A stretch of 64,000 nucleotides of DNA from Glebionis coronaria (GCA_025667525.1 CM046878.1:94875237-94939236), one strand, 5' to 3'; positions 22,570-33,775 are shown, counted from the stretch's first letter. Numbers and translations are program-made. The notes: generated by a model not told the origin, from the letters alone.

Positions 22570-23424
22570 AGAGCAGGACATTCTTAAGACCGCTTTTCGC
22601 ACAAGATATGGTCACTATGAGTTCGTAGTCATGCCTTTCAAACTCACTAATGCTTCACTTGTATTCATGGACTTAATGAACCGCGTCTTCCATGAGTTCC
22701 TAGACAAATGTTTCATCGTGTTCATCGACGACATTCTCATCTTCTCAAAATCTAAGGAAGAACATGAGGAACATCTTCGCAGTGTGCTACAGATTCTTCG
22801 CCAAAAGCAATTGTATGCAAAATTTTCCAAGTGTGAATTCTAGTTAAACAAGGTGGCATTCATGGGCCACATTGTCTCCACAGAAGGGATTACCATGGAT
22901 CCTGTGAAGGTTTTTGTAGTTTTCTAGGCTCAGGTGGATATTATCACAGATTTGTGGAGAACTTTTCAAGGCTAGCCTTTCCTTTTGTTGGGAATTATTT
23001 GTAAGAGCAAGACATTCTTAAGACTTCTTTTCGCACAAGATATGGTCACTATGAGTTCATAGTCATGCCTTTCAGACTCACTAATGCTCCAGCTGTATTC
23101 ATGGACTTAATGAACCGCGTCTTCCATGAGTTCCTAGACAAAATTGTCATCGTGTTCATCGACGACATTCTCATCTTCTCAAAATCCAAGGAAGAACATG
23201 AGGAACATCTTCGCAATGTGCTACAGATTCTTCGCCAAAAGAAATTGTATACAAAATTTTCCAAGTGTGAATTCTGGTTAAACAAGGTGGCATTCCTGGG
23301 CCACATTGTCTCCATGGATCCTGTGAAGGTTTTCGTAGTTTTCTGGGCTTAGGTGCATATTATCGTAGATTTGTGGAGAACTTTTCAAGGCTAGCCTTGC
23401 CTTTTGTTGGGAATTATTTGTAAA
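22570..23424 (+). repeat. Tandem duplication of ~430 bp covering RT and the start of the element C LTR
   Basis: 22570-23002 and 23003-23424 are about 94% alike. Each contains the RT palm end ([18 protein letters not shown]), the RT thumb start and AACTTTTCAAGGCTAGCCTT, and each ends in the first 20 bases of the element C LTR (TTGTTGGGAATTATTTGTAA). The junction is at AAGAGCA(A/G)GACATTCTTAAG. Copy 1 keeps 15 bp (near 22880) that copy 2 has lost. Confidence 0.85.
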
Positions 23425-23891
23425 GTACCAAGTACCGTTAGTACAAGTACTGTTAGTGTTATCAAGTACCGTTAGTGTTAACGCGATATTAAGTACCGTT
23501 AGTGTTAATGTAAGTACTGCTAAGAAGATTAGGACGAATATATCTTTAGAAAAGATATGTCATATTTATAGTTAGAGTATATCTTATGTGATATACTTAA
23601 GAGTTTAGAATATTGATAATATATCGTGTGTGTGATATACTTATCATAATAGAATATTCTAGGGTTCCTTACATTGTAAAAGGAACATAGGTACGATGAG
23701 TTTTATGTACCTCATTGAAAAGTCGATTAATAGAAGATCGAATAGTTAGAGTAATTATGTTCTTCTTTGCTTTATAAGTTAGATTCCGCATAACTTATTT
23801 AGTTGAGTAAGAGTTCTCAAGTGCTCTAGTTTGATTACAAGCTATTGTATAAATTCTTAACATAATATAGATCCATTCTCAAGGATCAACA
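23405..23891 (+). repeat. Left LTR of element C
   Basis: TGTTGGGAATT...GATCAACA. The U3 part carries four or more AAGTACCGTTAGTGTTAA-type repeats. The TATA position is changed here (CATTGTAAAAGG) relative to the right LTR (CAGTATAAAAGG). Confidence 0.92.
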
Positions 23892-23893
23892 AG

Positions 23894-23905
23894 TGGTATC
23901 AGAGC
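23894..23905 (+). other. Primer binding site of element C
   Basis: TGGTATCAGAGC, complementary to initiator methionine tRNA, two bases inside the left LTR. Confidence 0.9.
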
Positions 23906-23972
23906 TTGTTGAGAAACTCTGAATAAGAAGAACAATACCCTAAAAATCCTCAATCACAAAAAGCCTCACACT

Positions 23973-24859
23973 ATGTATCAATCTGGTGAACACCCTTACT
24001 TGGAAGAGTTTCCAATCCCTGATCCAGTACCACAAGGAAAACCTCAGATTGTGCAACCTGCTCTAGTGGTTCCACAGCCACTAGTTGCACAAACTACACA
24101 AGGTGTAGCCACACAAAATACATCTACTCCCCATACTCTATCTGTTGTAAAGCTTCCTGTTCTCAAAAGGATAACTATGAGGCTTGGGCTATACAGATGG
24201 AACATTACAAGAACCACACAGATCATACTCTATGGAAGGTTATTTAGAGGACCAACCTGGGATAACTCTGACTGACAAGAACTTATCCAAGGGGATTTTT
24301 TATAGTTATTGTGCCTCAGAAGAAACACCTAAAAATGATAGGTATGCTGAAGGAATGAAGGCAGTTCCTCCACCATTATCAGAAGTTTATATGCCCCCTA
24401 ATAATGATAAAATTTTAGAGCTAGATGAATCAAAAGCTGTTTATGGCAAAAAAAATATGTGATTCAGTATCAGACTATAGTACTTTGACCCAGGATGAAT
24501 CAGTTGTGACCAAAAAGGTTGTCTATCCACCTTTAATGGAGCACATTTGTGTCTAAAGAACATGTGCCTACAACTAGTTCTGCTCCCAGCAGGTTAAATC
24601 TTCTAGTAAGGCAATGGATAGTAATGCAAAACATCATGGAAGTATCAAAAGGGGTGGGCTAGGTTTTAAAAACACTAGGTCAAAATCACCTTTTGGATCT
24701 TCTTTGAAAAGAAGAGGATGTTATGTGTGTGGTAGTTTAGATCATTTTATCAAAGATTGTACTATGCATGAAGATAAAATTTCTAAACAAAAGGTTGCAT
24801 ATAGGGTCACAATAAAAGGGCATGAAAAGATTGCACAGGGAATAAGGCAATTGGGGTGA
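23973..24859 (+). pseudogene. gag of element C, broken
   Basis: ATG 23973 opens a proline-rich N-terminus (MYQSGEHPYLEEFPIPDP). The frame then shifts (24184-24462) and shifts again (24614-24859). The last piece carries the CCHC zinc knuckle CYVCGSLDHFIKDC, the RNA-binding motif of copia Gag. The capsid core between these pieces is largely unreadable, so this copy is dead. The N-terminal TQNTSTPHTL stretch and the SSSTGRSKSTSTARTKTST stretch downstream (24971-25168) look like linker sequence. Confidence 0.75.
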
Positions 24860-25370
24860 AGAGATGACACACCTAAGTAGGGTCATGATCAGAGGGTAAA
24901 TAAGCAAAATAAATCAAATAAGATAAGTCACCCTCATACCAGTAAGGACATTGTACCTAAAGCAATACTTATGAAACAAGGTCTAGTACCTTTGAAGTCA
25001 AGTTCTTCAAGTACTGGCAGATCAAAATCTACAAGTACTGCTAGAACTAAGACAAGTACTGTTGGACTTCTATCTAGAAAATCAAAGTCTAACAAAACTT
25101 CTAAGGATTTATTTGAGATTTTTAAGTCACCTAGAAGAAAGCATTATGAAAAACTAGTGCAAATGTGAGTTCCTAAAGGACAAAATTCACTTGTTCCACC
25201 AAGTACTGTCAAAACAGTACTTAAGCTCGGAAGTCTAAAAACAAAAAAACTTATGTTTTTGATTACTTAATTGGAACAATGAAGTATAAGAGTGTTTGTA
25301 GTCTAACTGTTAAATCTACTTACCAAACACTTAAGTATGTAGGTCCCACAAGATCTGAGCCAAGGCACTA

Positions 25371-26749
25371 ATGAGTTTTGTGTATGTGCAGGAGCATCTA
25401 ATTAATGAATTGAAGGATAAAGGGATAGTTGATAGTGGATGCTCAAGGCACATGACAGGGAACAAATATTTCCTAGCTGAATTTGAAGAATTCAGAGGTG
25501 GACCAGTAGCCTTTGGTGGAAGTAAACGCAGGATTACTGGCAAAGGGAAAATCAACACAGGAAAATTGGAGTTTGAAGATGTGTTCTTTGTGAAAGAATT
25601 GAATGAGTTCAATCTCTTCTTTGTATCACAGATGTGTGATAAGAGAACAAGGTGCTTTTTACAGATTCAGAATATTTGGTACTGTCCAGAGATTTTGAGA
25701 TGCCAAAAGAATTTCAAGTACTACTTAAAGTAACCAGGCAAGAAAATATGTATACCTTTAATCTTCATACTATTACTCCAACAGGTGGTATTACATGCTT
25801 ATTAGCTAAATCTTCTAATGATGAGTCTAATTTATGGCATAGGAGGTTAGGTCATGTGAATTTCAAGAACCTAAACAAACTTGTTAAGGGAAATTTGGTT
25901 AGAGGGTTACCCACCAAATCTTTTCAAAATGATCTCACATGTACTGCTTGTAAAAAAGGAAAGCAACATTCAGCCTCTTGTAAGACCAAGGCTGTCATTT
26001 ATGTGACTAATCCTTTGCAACTCTTACATATGGATCCGTTTGGTCCAGTTTCTGTTAGGAGTATTAGTCACAAGACCTTTTGTCTAGTTATAACTGATGA
26101 TTATAGTATATTCAGTTGGGTTTTCTTCTTAAAGCTTCAAAGTGAAACCAATGAATTACTTAAAGACTTTGTCACCTTAGTTGAAAAACATTTTAATAAA
26201 CAAGTCTTAGTCATTAGGACAGATAATAGGACAGAAAATTTAAGAATGCTGAATTTGATGAATTGTAGGTCTAAAGGAATCAAGAGACAATTTAGTAATC
26301 CTAGGACTCCACAACAAAATGGGGTAGCTGAAAGGAAAAATAGGGTATTAATTGAGGCTGCTAGAACTATGTTGGCTGATTCTCTTTTGCCAAACACCTT
26401 TTGGGCAGAAGCAATCAATACTGCATGCTATGTGCTAAATAGAGTTTTAGTGACCAAGCCTCAAAACAAAACACCTTATGAACTTTTGATTGGTGTTAAG
26501 CCAACCATAAGTTACTTAAAACCTTTTGGGTGTCATGTGTCTATTTTAAATACTCTTGATCATTTGGGTAAGTTTGATGGATATTCTGATCCAGGATATC
26601 TAGTTGGATATTCTTTACAAAGCAGGGCATATAGAGTCTTTACTTTGACATCAAGGATAGTTAAAGAAAATGTCCATGTCAATTTCTTAGAGAATAAGCC
26701 CAATGTCCTAGGAATATGTTATGCTTGGATGTTTGATTTAGATTACTAA
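25371..26749 (+). pseudogene. Protease-integrase of element C, frameshifted
   Basis: The first frame (25371-25733) has the aspartic protease motif VDSGCSRHMTG at about 25428 and continues to a stop after FNLFFVSQMCDK. The second frame (25652-26749) holds the pre-integrase zinc region (LWHRRLGHVNFKNL, CTACKKGKQH) and the integrase core: first Asp in LLHMDPFGPV, second in RTDNRTEN, Glu in GVAERKNRVL. It ends shortly after the conserved PFGCHVSILNT and GYLVGYSLQSRAYRVF segments. One frameshift near 25640-25730 separates the two. The integrase catalytic residues are retained. Confidence 0.85.
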
Positions 26750-26960
26750 CTAACTACATGAATTACTATTTTATGCAACAAGACTATCAAACTAACAATG
26801 CAGGTAAAGAGACTAGCATAACTAGTTCAGGTACTCAGAAGGAAAGTTCTTCTTCATCAGACTCTAAGATGATGATGAGGTTCATATCTATGTACCACAT
26901 TTGCCTACTGTCTCACAAACATATGTTAGCTCACAACAGAAGTATCCAGTGATACCAAAT
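26750..26960 (+). other. Element C integrase-RT linker, left part
   Basis: A degraded Ser- and Asp-rich linker (a frame reads SITSSGTQKESSSSSD) runs up to the CAAAT target of element D at 26956-26960. It resumes at 36561. Confidence 0.6.
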
Positions 26961-27345
26961 TGTTAATGCAAGTGATGCCTAAAAACATTATTAGTGTTAA
27001 TTAATCTTTCTTAGTTTTGATCACAACAAACTATACAACACATTTAGTGTAAAACATAAAAACAAATTATTTAACTAACACTATCATCAAGGTAATAATC
27101 ATATCACTAACCTTTCTTAATCATACTTAGTGATCATCAAAATGATTATCCTTAAAACTCACTTTTGTTAATATGACAAAAAACTTTTTAATAAACTTTC
27201 TTTTTTAGAAAATGTTTTATTAAAATGGAAAATGAAAATTTGAAAATGGCATATTCCATATGCTATTAGAATATCCTTTGAAGGCTTCAAATACATCAGA
27301 TATTCCTACCCCACTAAAAGACAAAAAACGGAGCGTACTCTAGTG

Positions 27346-27413
27346 GCGGTACCTTAAGTACCTACGCGGTTCCTTAGCGATATGGAACCGCCAGGCTAGA
27401 TAAGGTACCACGC
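27346..27413 (+). promoter_or_regulatory. GCGGTTCC hairpin module in the element D U3
   Basis: Contains GCGGTTCCTTAGCGATATGGAACCGC (27366-27391 as an inverted repeat), preceded by GGCGGTACCTTAAGTACC and followed by AGATAAGGTACCACGC. A TATA-like ATATATCC and a TTATAC lie 20 to 40 bp downstream. The same module occurs in the right LTR (35339-35410) and at three internal positions. Confidence 0.6.
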
Positions 27414-28252
27414 ACAGATAGCCGTTATATATCCGTTATACTTTGTCTCCTTTAAATAGTGAGTCAAATCTCATTTTCCAACAAGCCTCTTGGACGTTTT
27501 TCTCAGCCCCTTTTCTAATTTATATAGCATAATCATTAGTAAATGATAACTTAAAGTGTTAAGGATGTTTACATATGATTATCCTCTTGATCCCCTCCTT
27601 TACCTTTTCTAATGAGAAGATCACTCACTCACTAGTGTTGTGATAAAGATGAATCTATGAGCTAGTCATATTCATCATGATACCCTTTTTGTTTTAGGTC
27701 AATCCATTGTATTTATGAATACTTGGACTAGTTGTGTTCATCCAAGTTATTTGTGGATACTTGGATTTGTTGTATACATCTATTACATATGTGTTTGCTT
27801 GGATTTGTGTTGTGTAAATCCAAGCTACATGTGTGTACTTGGATAAGTCTAGTTGAGTTGTAATAGATTTGATTAGTATTTCTCACTAAACTATAAAGTG
27901 ATGTGGTTGTGTCTTGTGAGTTCTCACTAAACTTGAAAGTGATTAGTAGTTGTGTTGTGTGAAGTTTTCACTTAGCTTCAAAGTGAAGAGTTGTGAAGAT
28001 TGGTTCTAGCTTTCGATTAGAACTCGACATCTAGCCTTGTGTCGTAAAATGGTGAAGTAGGCAACGTCGTGAAGATTGTTTCTACCTTAAGATTAGAACT
28101 CGACATCTAGCCTTGTGTCGTTAAATTGTGAAGTAGGCAATGTTGTGTAGATTGGTCCTAGCTAAAGATTAGGTATCGACATTTAGCTTAGTGTCGGAAA
28201 ATAATGTAAGCGACGATGTAAGGTTTTCTCCGCCAAGAAGGGAGCTTGTGGA

Positions 28253-28330
28253 TATAGTGGAAATCTCGAGTAGGTGTACTCGAGGAGTGGAGTAGAAACG
28301 AGGATAGAGCCTCGTTGTCGAACCACTATA
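28253..28330 (+). ncRNA. Predicted three-way-junction RNA fold in the element D leader
   Basis: Outer stem TATAGTGG (28253-28260) with CCACTATA (28323-28330). Inside are two hairpins: CTCGAGTA (28265-28272) with TACTCGAG (28277-28284) across a GGTG loop, and AACGAGG (28297-28303) with CCTCGTT (28310-28316) across ATAGAG. The copy in the right LTR (36247-36322 region) is unchanged. It lies about 220 bp before the primer site, so it would be in the RNA leader. It is a cis-structure, not a separate RNA gene. Confidence 0.55.
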
Positions 28331-28555
28331 AATCTTGGTGTCTTCCCACTAGGTTGTCTCCTTCCTTACTCTTTACTTATTTCATTATCATTACACTTAC
28401 CTATTATCTTTGCTAGTGCATTTGAATTGAACCTAATCATTATGCAACTTAGCTTCAAACTAAAGATAGTTTTGATACAAACCAAATTGAAAGTAATTTT
28501 AATTTGGTCACCAATCGAAGAGAAACTATTCAACCCCCCTTCTAGTTTCTACAAT

Positions 28556-28567
28556 TGGTATCAGAGA
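28556..28567 (+). other. Primer binding site of element D
   Basis: TGGTATCAGAGA, two bases inside the left LTR, is complementary to initiator methionine tRNA except for the last base. Confidence 0.85.
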
Positions 28568-29737
28568 GATGGTCACTCAAGATCTTTGAAGTATATTGTA
28601 CTTTGAAACTTGGATCAATCCATTGTCTCCTCAAATTAGAAGGTCAAGTTGTACTAAAGTTTCTCTTTGGTCAAAACTATTTTGTTTTTTAAAAATAGGT
28701 CTTTTAATTGATAATATTGCATCCCACTTAAGATTAGTAGTCTTTATGCATTTTAGATCTACTCTTGAAATGTATCTACTAGTTTGCATCTTGCTTTGTG
28801 TAGGTACTCATGAAGATCAATCACTTAATTGGTTGTGGATTGAGTTACTTGCACTTGTAGAAGACTCATCTTCATTGATCTTTAACATCTTTGAATGATG
28901 ATACCAAGATGATTGGGAATGATACTAGTCCTTGAAGACTTAGTACTCATCATAGTCATTGTTGGGCATAGCATTGATTCCTTGATGGATTGCTATTTGT
29001 GGCCAAGGTACGCTTTTGTTCTTCCACACGCCCTTTGATCATTCTTTTGATCATTACTTGACTATGTGCTTGTTCTTGGCATCCTTGCCTTGACATTTGT
29101 TTGTGGTTTGTGACTCTTTCCTTTTATCCTCCCAAACCTTCATTGCTTGGATACTTGACTCACTATGGTGATGTAGAGTGAGTTAGTAGTAGCTAAAAGT
29201 ATCAAGCATGATTTCCATGGTTTGCACCCATACGGTTAGTAGGCCCTTTGTGGGAGAGAAAGTGAATTAATACCTTGCTCATATTTTGGTTTAGACTAAG
29301 ACTATTATTGAAAGTGATCCTAGTCTATACTTTAATAATTGCTTTGTGTTTATTCATTACCAAAGCCGTTTAACGTTTCGCTGGAAAGGCACGTCTTAAA
29401 CCACTATATATGACACAAGCTCTTCGTTACCACTATTTGAAGATTGTCATTAATCCCTTGAGCATTGGTCCTAGTCTTGATTCACTTCCCTTGACTTCTC
29501 TCCACTTTGCCGTTTTGCTACGAGTAGTCGTTTGTCCGTTTCAGTTCTTTTCGATCTCGATTTAACTCGTAATCCTTCGTTAAGACATATTGCTTAGTGT
29601 TATGATGATCCAATGATATTCTAAAAGGCTCATGATATAATTTTAAGTATTTTAGAAAAACTTGGTTTTTAAAATTTGGCGTTTTTCATTGATAAAAACC
29701 AGCCTTTGTAGGCGGGTCTTTATCTAGGCGGCTCAAA
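28568..29737 (+). other. Element D leader region without clear coding
   Basis: About 1.2 kb between primer site and first hairpin module. A 100-codon frame (28596-28898) has no recognisable motif. I see no other structure. Confidence 0.5.
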
Positions 29738-30465
29738 CCCGCGGTTCCTTATCGATAAGGTACCGCGGGCAGTAAAGTTTGTCAGAGCGCCAGTTTGATT
29801 ATTTTATTCTTTTTCAAACCACTATCTCTCTCTCCCAAAAACACACAGCCGACGGGTTTCATCTTTTCCACCATTGTTGAAGCTTCAAAAACATCCAATC
29901 ACTCAAATTAATTGATTCCAAGTTGTGGGTTTCACTCATCCTTCATCTAACATCAATTAATTGTAAGTATTCTATTTCAATTTCATCTATTTCGTTCTAG
30001 GGTTCATCCTTTCATAATTGGGGATTTTTAAAATTGAAATTGAATTAAAACCTTAATAGGAATGTGGGTTGACATGGTTATTTTACTATGATTCCTTAGG
30101 TTCATATTCATTAAGATTTTACTAAAACCCATTTATAGAACAAATCCGAATTTTGATTAATTATTTTGATTAAAAGATGGATTTGAGATGAACCCATGAA
30201 CAAGTAGGTAATGACATTGTTAATGCTTACCTAAAAACCTTGTTTTGAAAAACCAATGTTCTAATCCATTGTTGATCCAACATAGATCATGTGTTCTTGG
30301 TTAATGATGGAATAGATGCATTGTGAACATGAGAATGATATGGATTCAATCCTTTGTTTGTCGAGAAATTGATATAACACATTCTCATATTTTCGATTTT
30401 TGATTTTAAATTTTCATATGAGTGATTGGAAATATGTTTTTCTTGTTTGTATTTAGGTACTAATC
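29738..30465 (+). promoter_or_regulatory. Hairpin module 1 and possible 5' leader with intron ahead of element D ORF1
   Basis: A near-perfect inverted repeat at 29738-29769 (CCCGCGGTTCCTTATCG, then ATAAGGTACCGCGGG). A CT-rich leader-like stretch follows (ACTATCTCTCTCTCCC). A candidate 494 bp intron spans 29963 (GTAAGT) to 30456 (TTGTATTTAG), ten bases before ATG 30466. This layout resembles a plant gene promoter and spliced leader inside the element. Confidence 0.45.
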
Positions 30466-31586
30466 ATGCCTTCTCAATATCAAAAAGATCATCAATTCAC
30501 TAGAAACTATATGCCATTCCTTTCCCAAACCTATGCTTCCCCCAACTTCAAAACGCTTTTCCATCCCTTTCTACTCGTTGTTTCCATGAGGGTAGAGTCG
30601 TTGACAAGGAAATAACGGGTTATGACTATATCCAATCTATGTTTGAGCTTTCGGGGTTTGATTGCTTTCTCAACATAGAAGAAGATATTTACCCCTTATT
30701 CCTTCTTGAATTCTTTAGCACCTACTCCATGCTTGAATACAATGGAGAAATTTTCATTCGTTTCGTATTGAATGATCAATTGATTCAATACTCCCTCAAA
30801 AACTTTGGTGAAATTCTTGGTGTGCCATATGAAGGCACTTGTCGTTTTACGGATAAATGAAGACTTGATGCTCTCTCGGAATCCTACGATAAACCTCCAA
30901 ATGACCTCACCAAAATTGACCTAGAGTTCATCCTTAACATCATTTCGAAAGAGCGTGATGGAAACGTTGTGAGAAGCCTTCATTCAAATGTACGAAATGT
31001 GAATCGATATGAAGTGCTCTCTAGCGACCTTAAGGATTTTATGGTCCAATGGGCAAATATCCTAAGGGAGAATGTCTTTTGTCTTGGTGTAAACCGAGAT
31101 CATATCCCGGCTTGTATGGTGCATATGTTGAGTTGCATCTTTACATCCACCAAGTACAATTTGGCATTCTATATCGCTCGACGAATCAATTATGCCCTTT
31201 CAAAGCCCAAAACAAACCTTCCCTATGCTATGCTTCTTACTCGCCTTTTCAAAAGGGTTGCTCATGATTTTCCCCACCTAGATCTTTCTCGCTTCTACCC
31301 GGTTCATCGGGTTATGTTGCCTATTCAAGAGGCATATGCAAGAAAGACAAGAAGTGATAGAGGATCGCGAAAATCCGATCATCAAGAGATGGATGATGAG
31401 GACATGGACATGCCAACAAGTGATGGCATTGGCATAAGTGCTCCCATTGACTCTTCGAGTTCTTCTCACCACTCCACAAACTCATTCGTGGATGGTTTAG
31501 ATGACATTGCTTCCCCTCCCCACCATTCCTCTAGTGAAGTTCCTAATAATCTCAATTTAGAGGAACTTTACCGTCAAAATCTTTGA
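30466..31586 (+). pseudogene. Element D ORF1, capsid-like protein of unknown family, broken
   Basis: ATG 30466 (MPSQYQKDHQFTRNYMPFLS) starts the protein. One frameshift near 30545 and a TGA at 30858 break it. The remaining pieces (30639-30860 and 30969-31586) share one frame. The middle has FSTYSMLEYNGEIFIRF, NFGEILGVPYEGTC and RENVFCLGVNRDHIPACMVH, then YNLAFYIARRI and LPYAMLLTRLF. The C-terminus is Ser/Asp rich (SSSSSHHSTNSF). I recall similar 'ENVFCLGGNRDH' proteins annotated as hypothetical in Asteraceae. The size and helical character would suit a Gag-like role, but this is inference. No zinc knuckle or enzyme motif is seen. Confidence 0.6.
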
Positions 31587-32285
31587 ACCCGAGGTGATTT
31601 GCATGAACACCGGATTGAGTCAAGAAAGGGAATCAAGTACTTGGGAAAAATGATCAAGGGTTTAGGCAAGAAAAGGAGGTGAAGACTTTGAGTTGTGTCA
31701 AAGTTTGGTTATCATTTGATGTTTAAACATTTGCTTATTAACACTTTGGTTTAGTTGTTTATTAACTTATGTTACATGTTTAGATTATTATTTATTTTGA
31801 TCCTAAATGTTGCTTATGCCATCATGTCTGTGATTTACATAGCTTTGTGCATGCCTTATGATAGTTAGCTTATTAGATTATGATCTGTAGTTAACTTTGG
31901 CTTGTGAATCTTTTGGTAAAAATCTGGGTTTATCAAAATTTGGGATGTGAAATTTTTGAAAGACCTCTGGTCGCGGTTCCATATCGACCAGCGGCTCCTT
32001 ATCGATAAGGAACCGCGGGTCCTAAATAAGGAACCACCGGCCACTGTGTCCGACAACATCTTTTGCTATACACTGTTTTCTTAATTCTGTGTAAACACTG
32101 CATGATTTTCTGTAATAAACTGCACATTTCCTAAACTAGGTTACCTAAATTCATTATTCACCTAAAATGATTTTAACCCATTAATAGTTTGGATCATCCC
32201 CTCACCCATTTAAACCCACCTTGTTAGTCATGTTCTTCACACATCAAAACATCCTTCCCTAACCCTTAAACCATCCTTGTCAACC
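31587..32285 (+). promoter_or_regulatory. Hairpin module 2 and spacer ahead of element D ORF2
   Basis: A first half-motif GCGGTTCCATATCGACCAGCGG (from 31973) overlaps the inverted repeat GCGGCTCCTTATCGATAAGG...CCGC (31991-32017), followed by ATAAGGAACCACCGG. GCTATACACTG lies about 50 bp downstream and the ORF2 ATG about 270 bp downstream. The rest of the spacer is AT-rich with no ORF. Confidence 0.45.
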
Positions 32286-32969
32286 ATGGTTTCTACAAAC
32301 ACCTCAAACACCCTAAGGAAAACACTTAGGATTAGGATTAAGGTACCCAAGCCTAACTCATCACCCTTCCACACACCTAAGAATGAGATGGTTCCTATCC
32401 TTATTTCTTCATCACCTTCACCACCCCTTGCACCATGCAAGACAACATCCACCCATGGTACTAACCACTCTATTGGTTCTACCTCCTCTTCATTCAACTC
32501 AAGAATGAATGAGCTCTCTTCACCCTTCACTCCAAGTGCACCCTTGGATGTGACCACACAACCCCAACCAATCCAAAGCATTCCTTTTGTGAATGACTTT
32601 GATGACACCTTGGTGACTTCACCATTTACCCCTCCTAACTCACCCATTTCACCAACCTTGGAGAACATACCTCCACACTCACCCATTTCCCCTTTAGGGA
32701 ACATGCCTCCACTCTCACCCACATCACCCTTGGAGAACATGCCTCCTCCACCTCCACCCAACTCAAACATTCCAATTTTGGGTGTTCCACTTTCCCTCCT
32801 TTTGGGTGATCCATACTATGGGTTTCAACAAACACATGGTCCTAATTGTCCATGTTGTCTTTACAACCACTACATCATCCATAACCTTAGGATGGATATG
32901 TTTGGACTACATAGGAGGTTGCAAGAGTTCTTGCTTGCCTTGTTCTCCATGCCTCCTCCTAGGAGATGA
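32286..32969 (+). CDS. Element D ORF2, Pro/Ser-rich protein with HGxxCxCC tail
   Basis: ATG 32286 (MVSTNTSNTLRKTLRIRIKV) is the first ATG of the frame; the product is 227 residues. Residues 20-170 are Pro-, Ser- and Thr-rich, including three NMPPxSPxSPLE-type repeats. The last 60 residues hold QTHGPNCPCCLYNHY, then a helical segment NLRMDMFGLHRRLQEFLLALF. ORF3 has a similar tail, so the two form a pair. The frame is fully open. No known enzyme motif; the Cys cluster might bind metal or be structural. The function is unknown. I remember similar short Pro-rich proteins with an H-G-x-x-C-x-C-C motif from Asteraceae gene sets. Confidence 0.6.
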   Translation: MVSTNTSNTLRKTLRIRIKVPKPNSSPFHTPKNEMVPILISSSPSPPLAPCKTTSTHGTNHSIGSTSSSFNSRMNELSSPFTPSAPLDVTTQPQPIQSIPFVNDFDDTLVTSPFTPPNSPISPTLENIPPHSPISPLGNMPPLSPTSPLENMPPPPPPNSNIPILGVPLSLLLGDPYYGFQQTHGPNCPCCLYNHYIIHNLRMDMFGLHRRLQEFLLALFSMPPPRR

Positions 32970-33775
32970 ATGATGAAGTTTTCTTAATAAGTGTTTTAAA
33001 AAAAACTAAGCCAAAGAAGACTACTCATCTAGATTTAATGTTAAGCTAGCTTTGTATTAGTTAGTTTTTTCATTTGTCATTGTATTTGCTTCCTTCATGA
33101 GTGTTTCATGAAGATGTTCTATGGATTTAGCTTTATGTGTCTCTATTATTATGTGCACATTAATCAACTTTAATTTGAAATTAAAATTGAACCTAAATCT
33201 ATCACAACCTCTAAAAACTTGACTAAAATTGGTTCAAAATGATATTCAAATATTTTTGTCACCCTTTGTCAAGACATTCTTTGTGAATGTGTTGCTTTAT
33301 GCAACCCTAGCATAATTTGGTGCTAATAGAGGTAAAATTCCAAGATTTGCAAATTTTTTGAAAAAGTCTTAGTTTTTCTCAAAAACCTGGAAAAACTTGG
33401 TTTCAAGTCTACTGCACGCGGATCCTTAAAGTCCCGCGGTTCCTTATGTGATAAGGAACCGCCGGTCCCTATAAGGTACCGCGGACAGTAAATGACTTTT
33501 GACACGTTTTTGGTCAAAATTCTTTAAACCCTATACCCTGTCAAGATTCCTTGTTTGCTCAATTTGGCTAAACATTCCTTGACACTTCGCATTTTGTATT
33601 CAAATTCTTACCTTGATTACATTTTACTTATACCCTAACCTTGAGATTTCATTCTCACACCTTCCCAACCTTGAGAATTCATTCTCACACAACCTTGAGA
33701 TTTCATTCTCACACCTTCCCAACCTTGAGAATTCATTCTCACACAACCTTGAGATTTCATTCTCACACTCTCACA
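32970..33775 (+). promoter_or_regulatory. Hairpin module 3 and tandem repeat ahead of element D ORF3
   Basis: The inverted repeat GCGGTTCCTTATGTGATAAGG (33436-33456, arm completed by AACCGC to 33462) is followed by ATAAGGTACCGCGG (33471-33484), and CCTATACCCTG lies about 45 bp further on. Between 33640 and 33770 a leader-like stretch repeats ACCTTGAGATTTCATTCTCAC two to three times in ~56 bp units. ORF3 starts at 33776. Confidence 0.45.

Larger units (their letters stand above)
20666..22843 (+). pseudogene. gag-pro-RT of element B (5' part of polyprotein), with three introns and stops
   Basis: From ATG 20666 one frame (MVNTRTNEELAAAV) runs through the capsid domain (WLERLNKQKPRAFE, ALAWWKAYKL, FFPRAEQERLKRDYH). 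TAG codons at 21080 and 21170 stand where the family has Gln. Three introns follow (listed separately). Joining their flanks gives [12 protein letters not shown] and then a zinc knuckle with damaged Cys positions ([14 protein letters not shown]). The protease motif is FDTGATHS. The protease C-terminus and the linker to RT are partly missing, since [13 protein letters not shown] runs directly into RT. RT shows [20 protein letters not shown] and the FIDDILIF catalytic motif, and ends at TAG 22841 (normally Trp). Gag coats the particle, protease matures it and RT copies RNA; this copy cannot make a full polyprotein. Confidence 0.88.
26961..28553 (+). repeat. Left LTR of element D
   Basis: Starts TGTTAATGCAAGTGATGCC and ends CTAGTTTCTACA. 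It holds a GCGGTTCC hairpin module (27346-27413), a TTATATATCC...TTATAC promoter-like stretch (27427-27442), three 76 bp repeats with CGACA/TGTCG hairpins (28025, 28101, 28177) and a predicted three-way junction (28253-28330). The run of C at 28534-28539 is six long. Confidence 0.92.

Noticed and set aside
28274..28606. 110-codon frame across the left LTR end and primer site of element D
   Set aside because: It spans the three-way junction, LTR end and primer site, which must be non-coding for the element cycle, and has no coding features.
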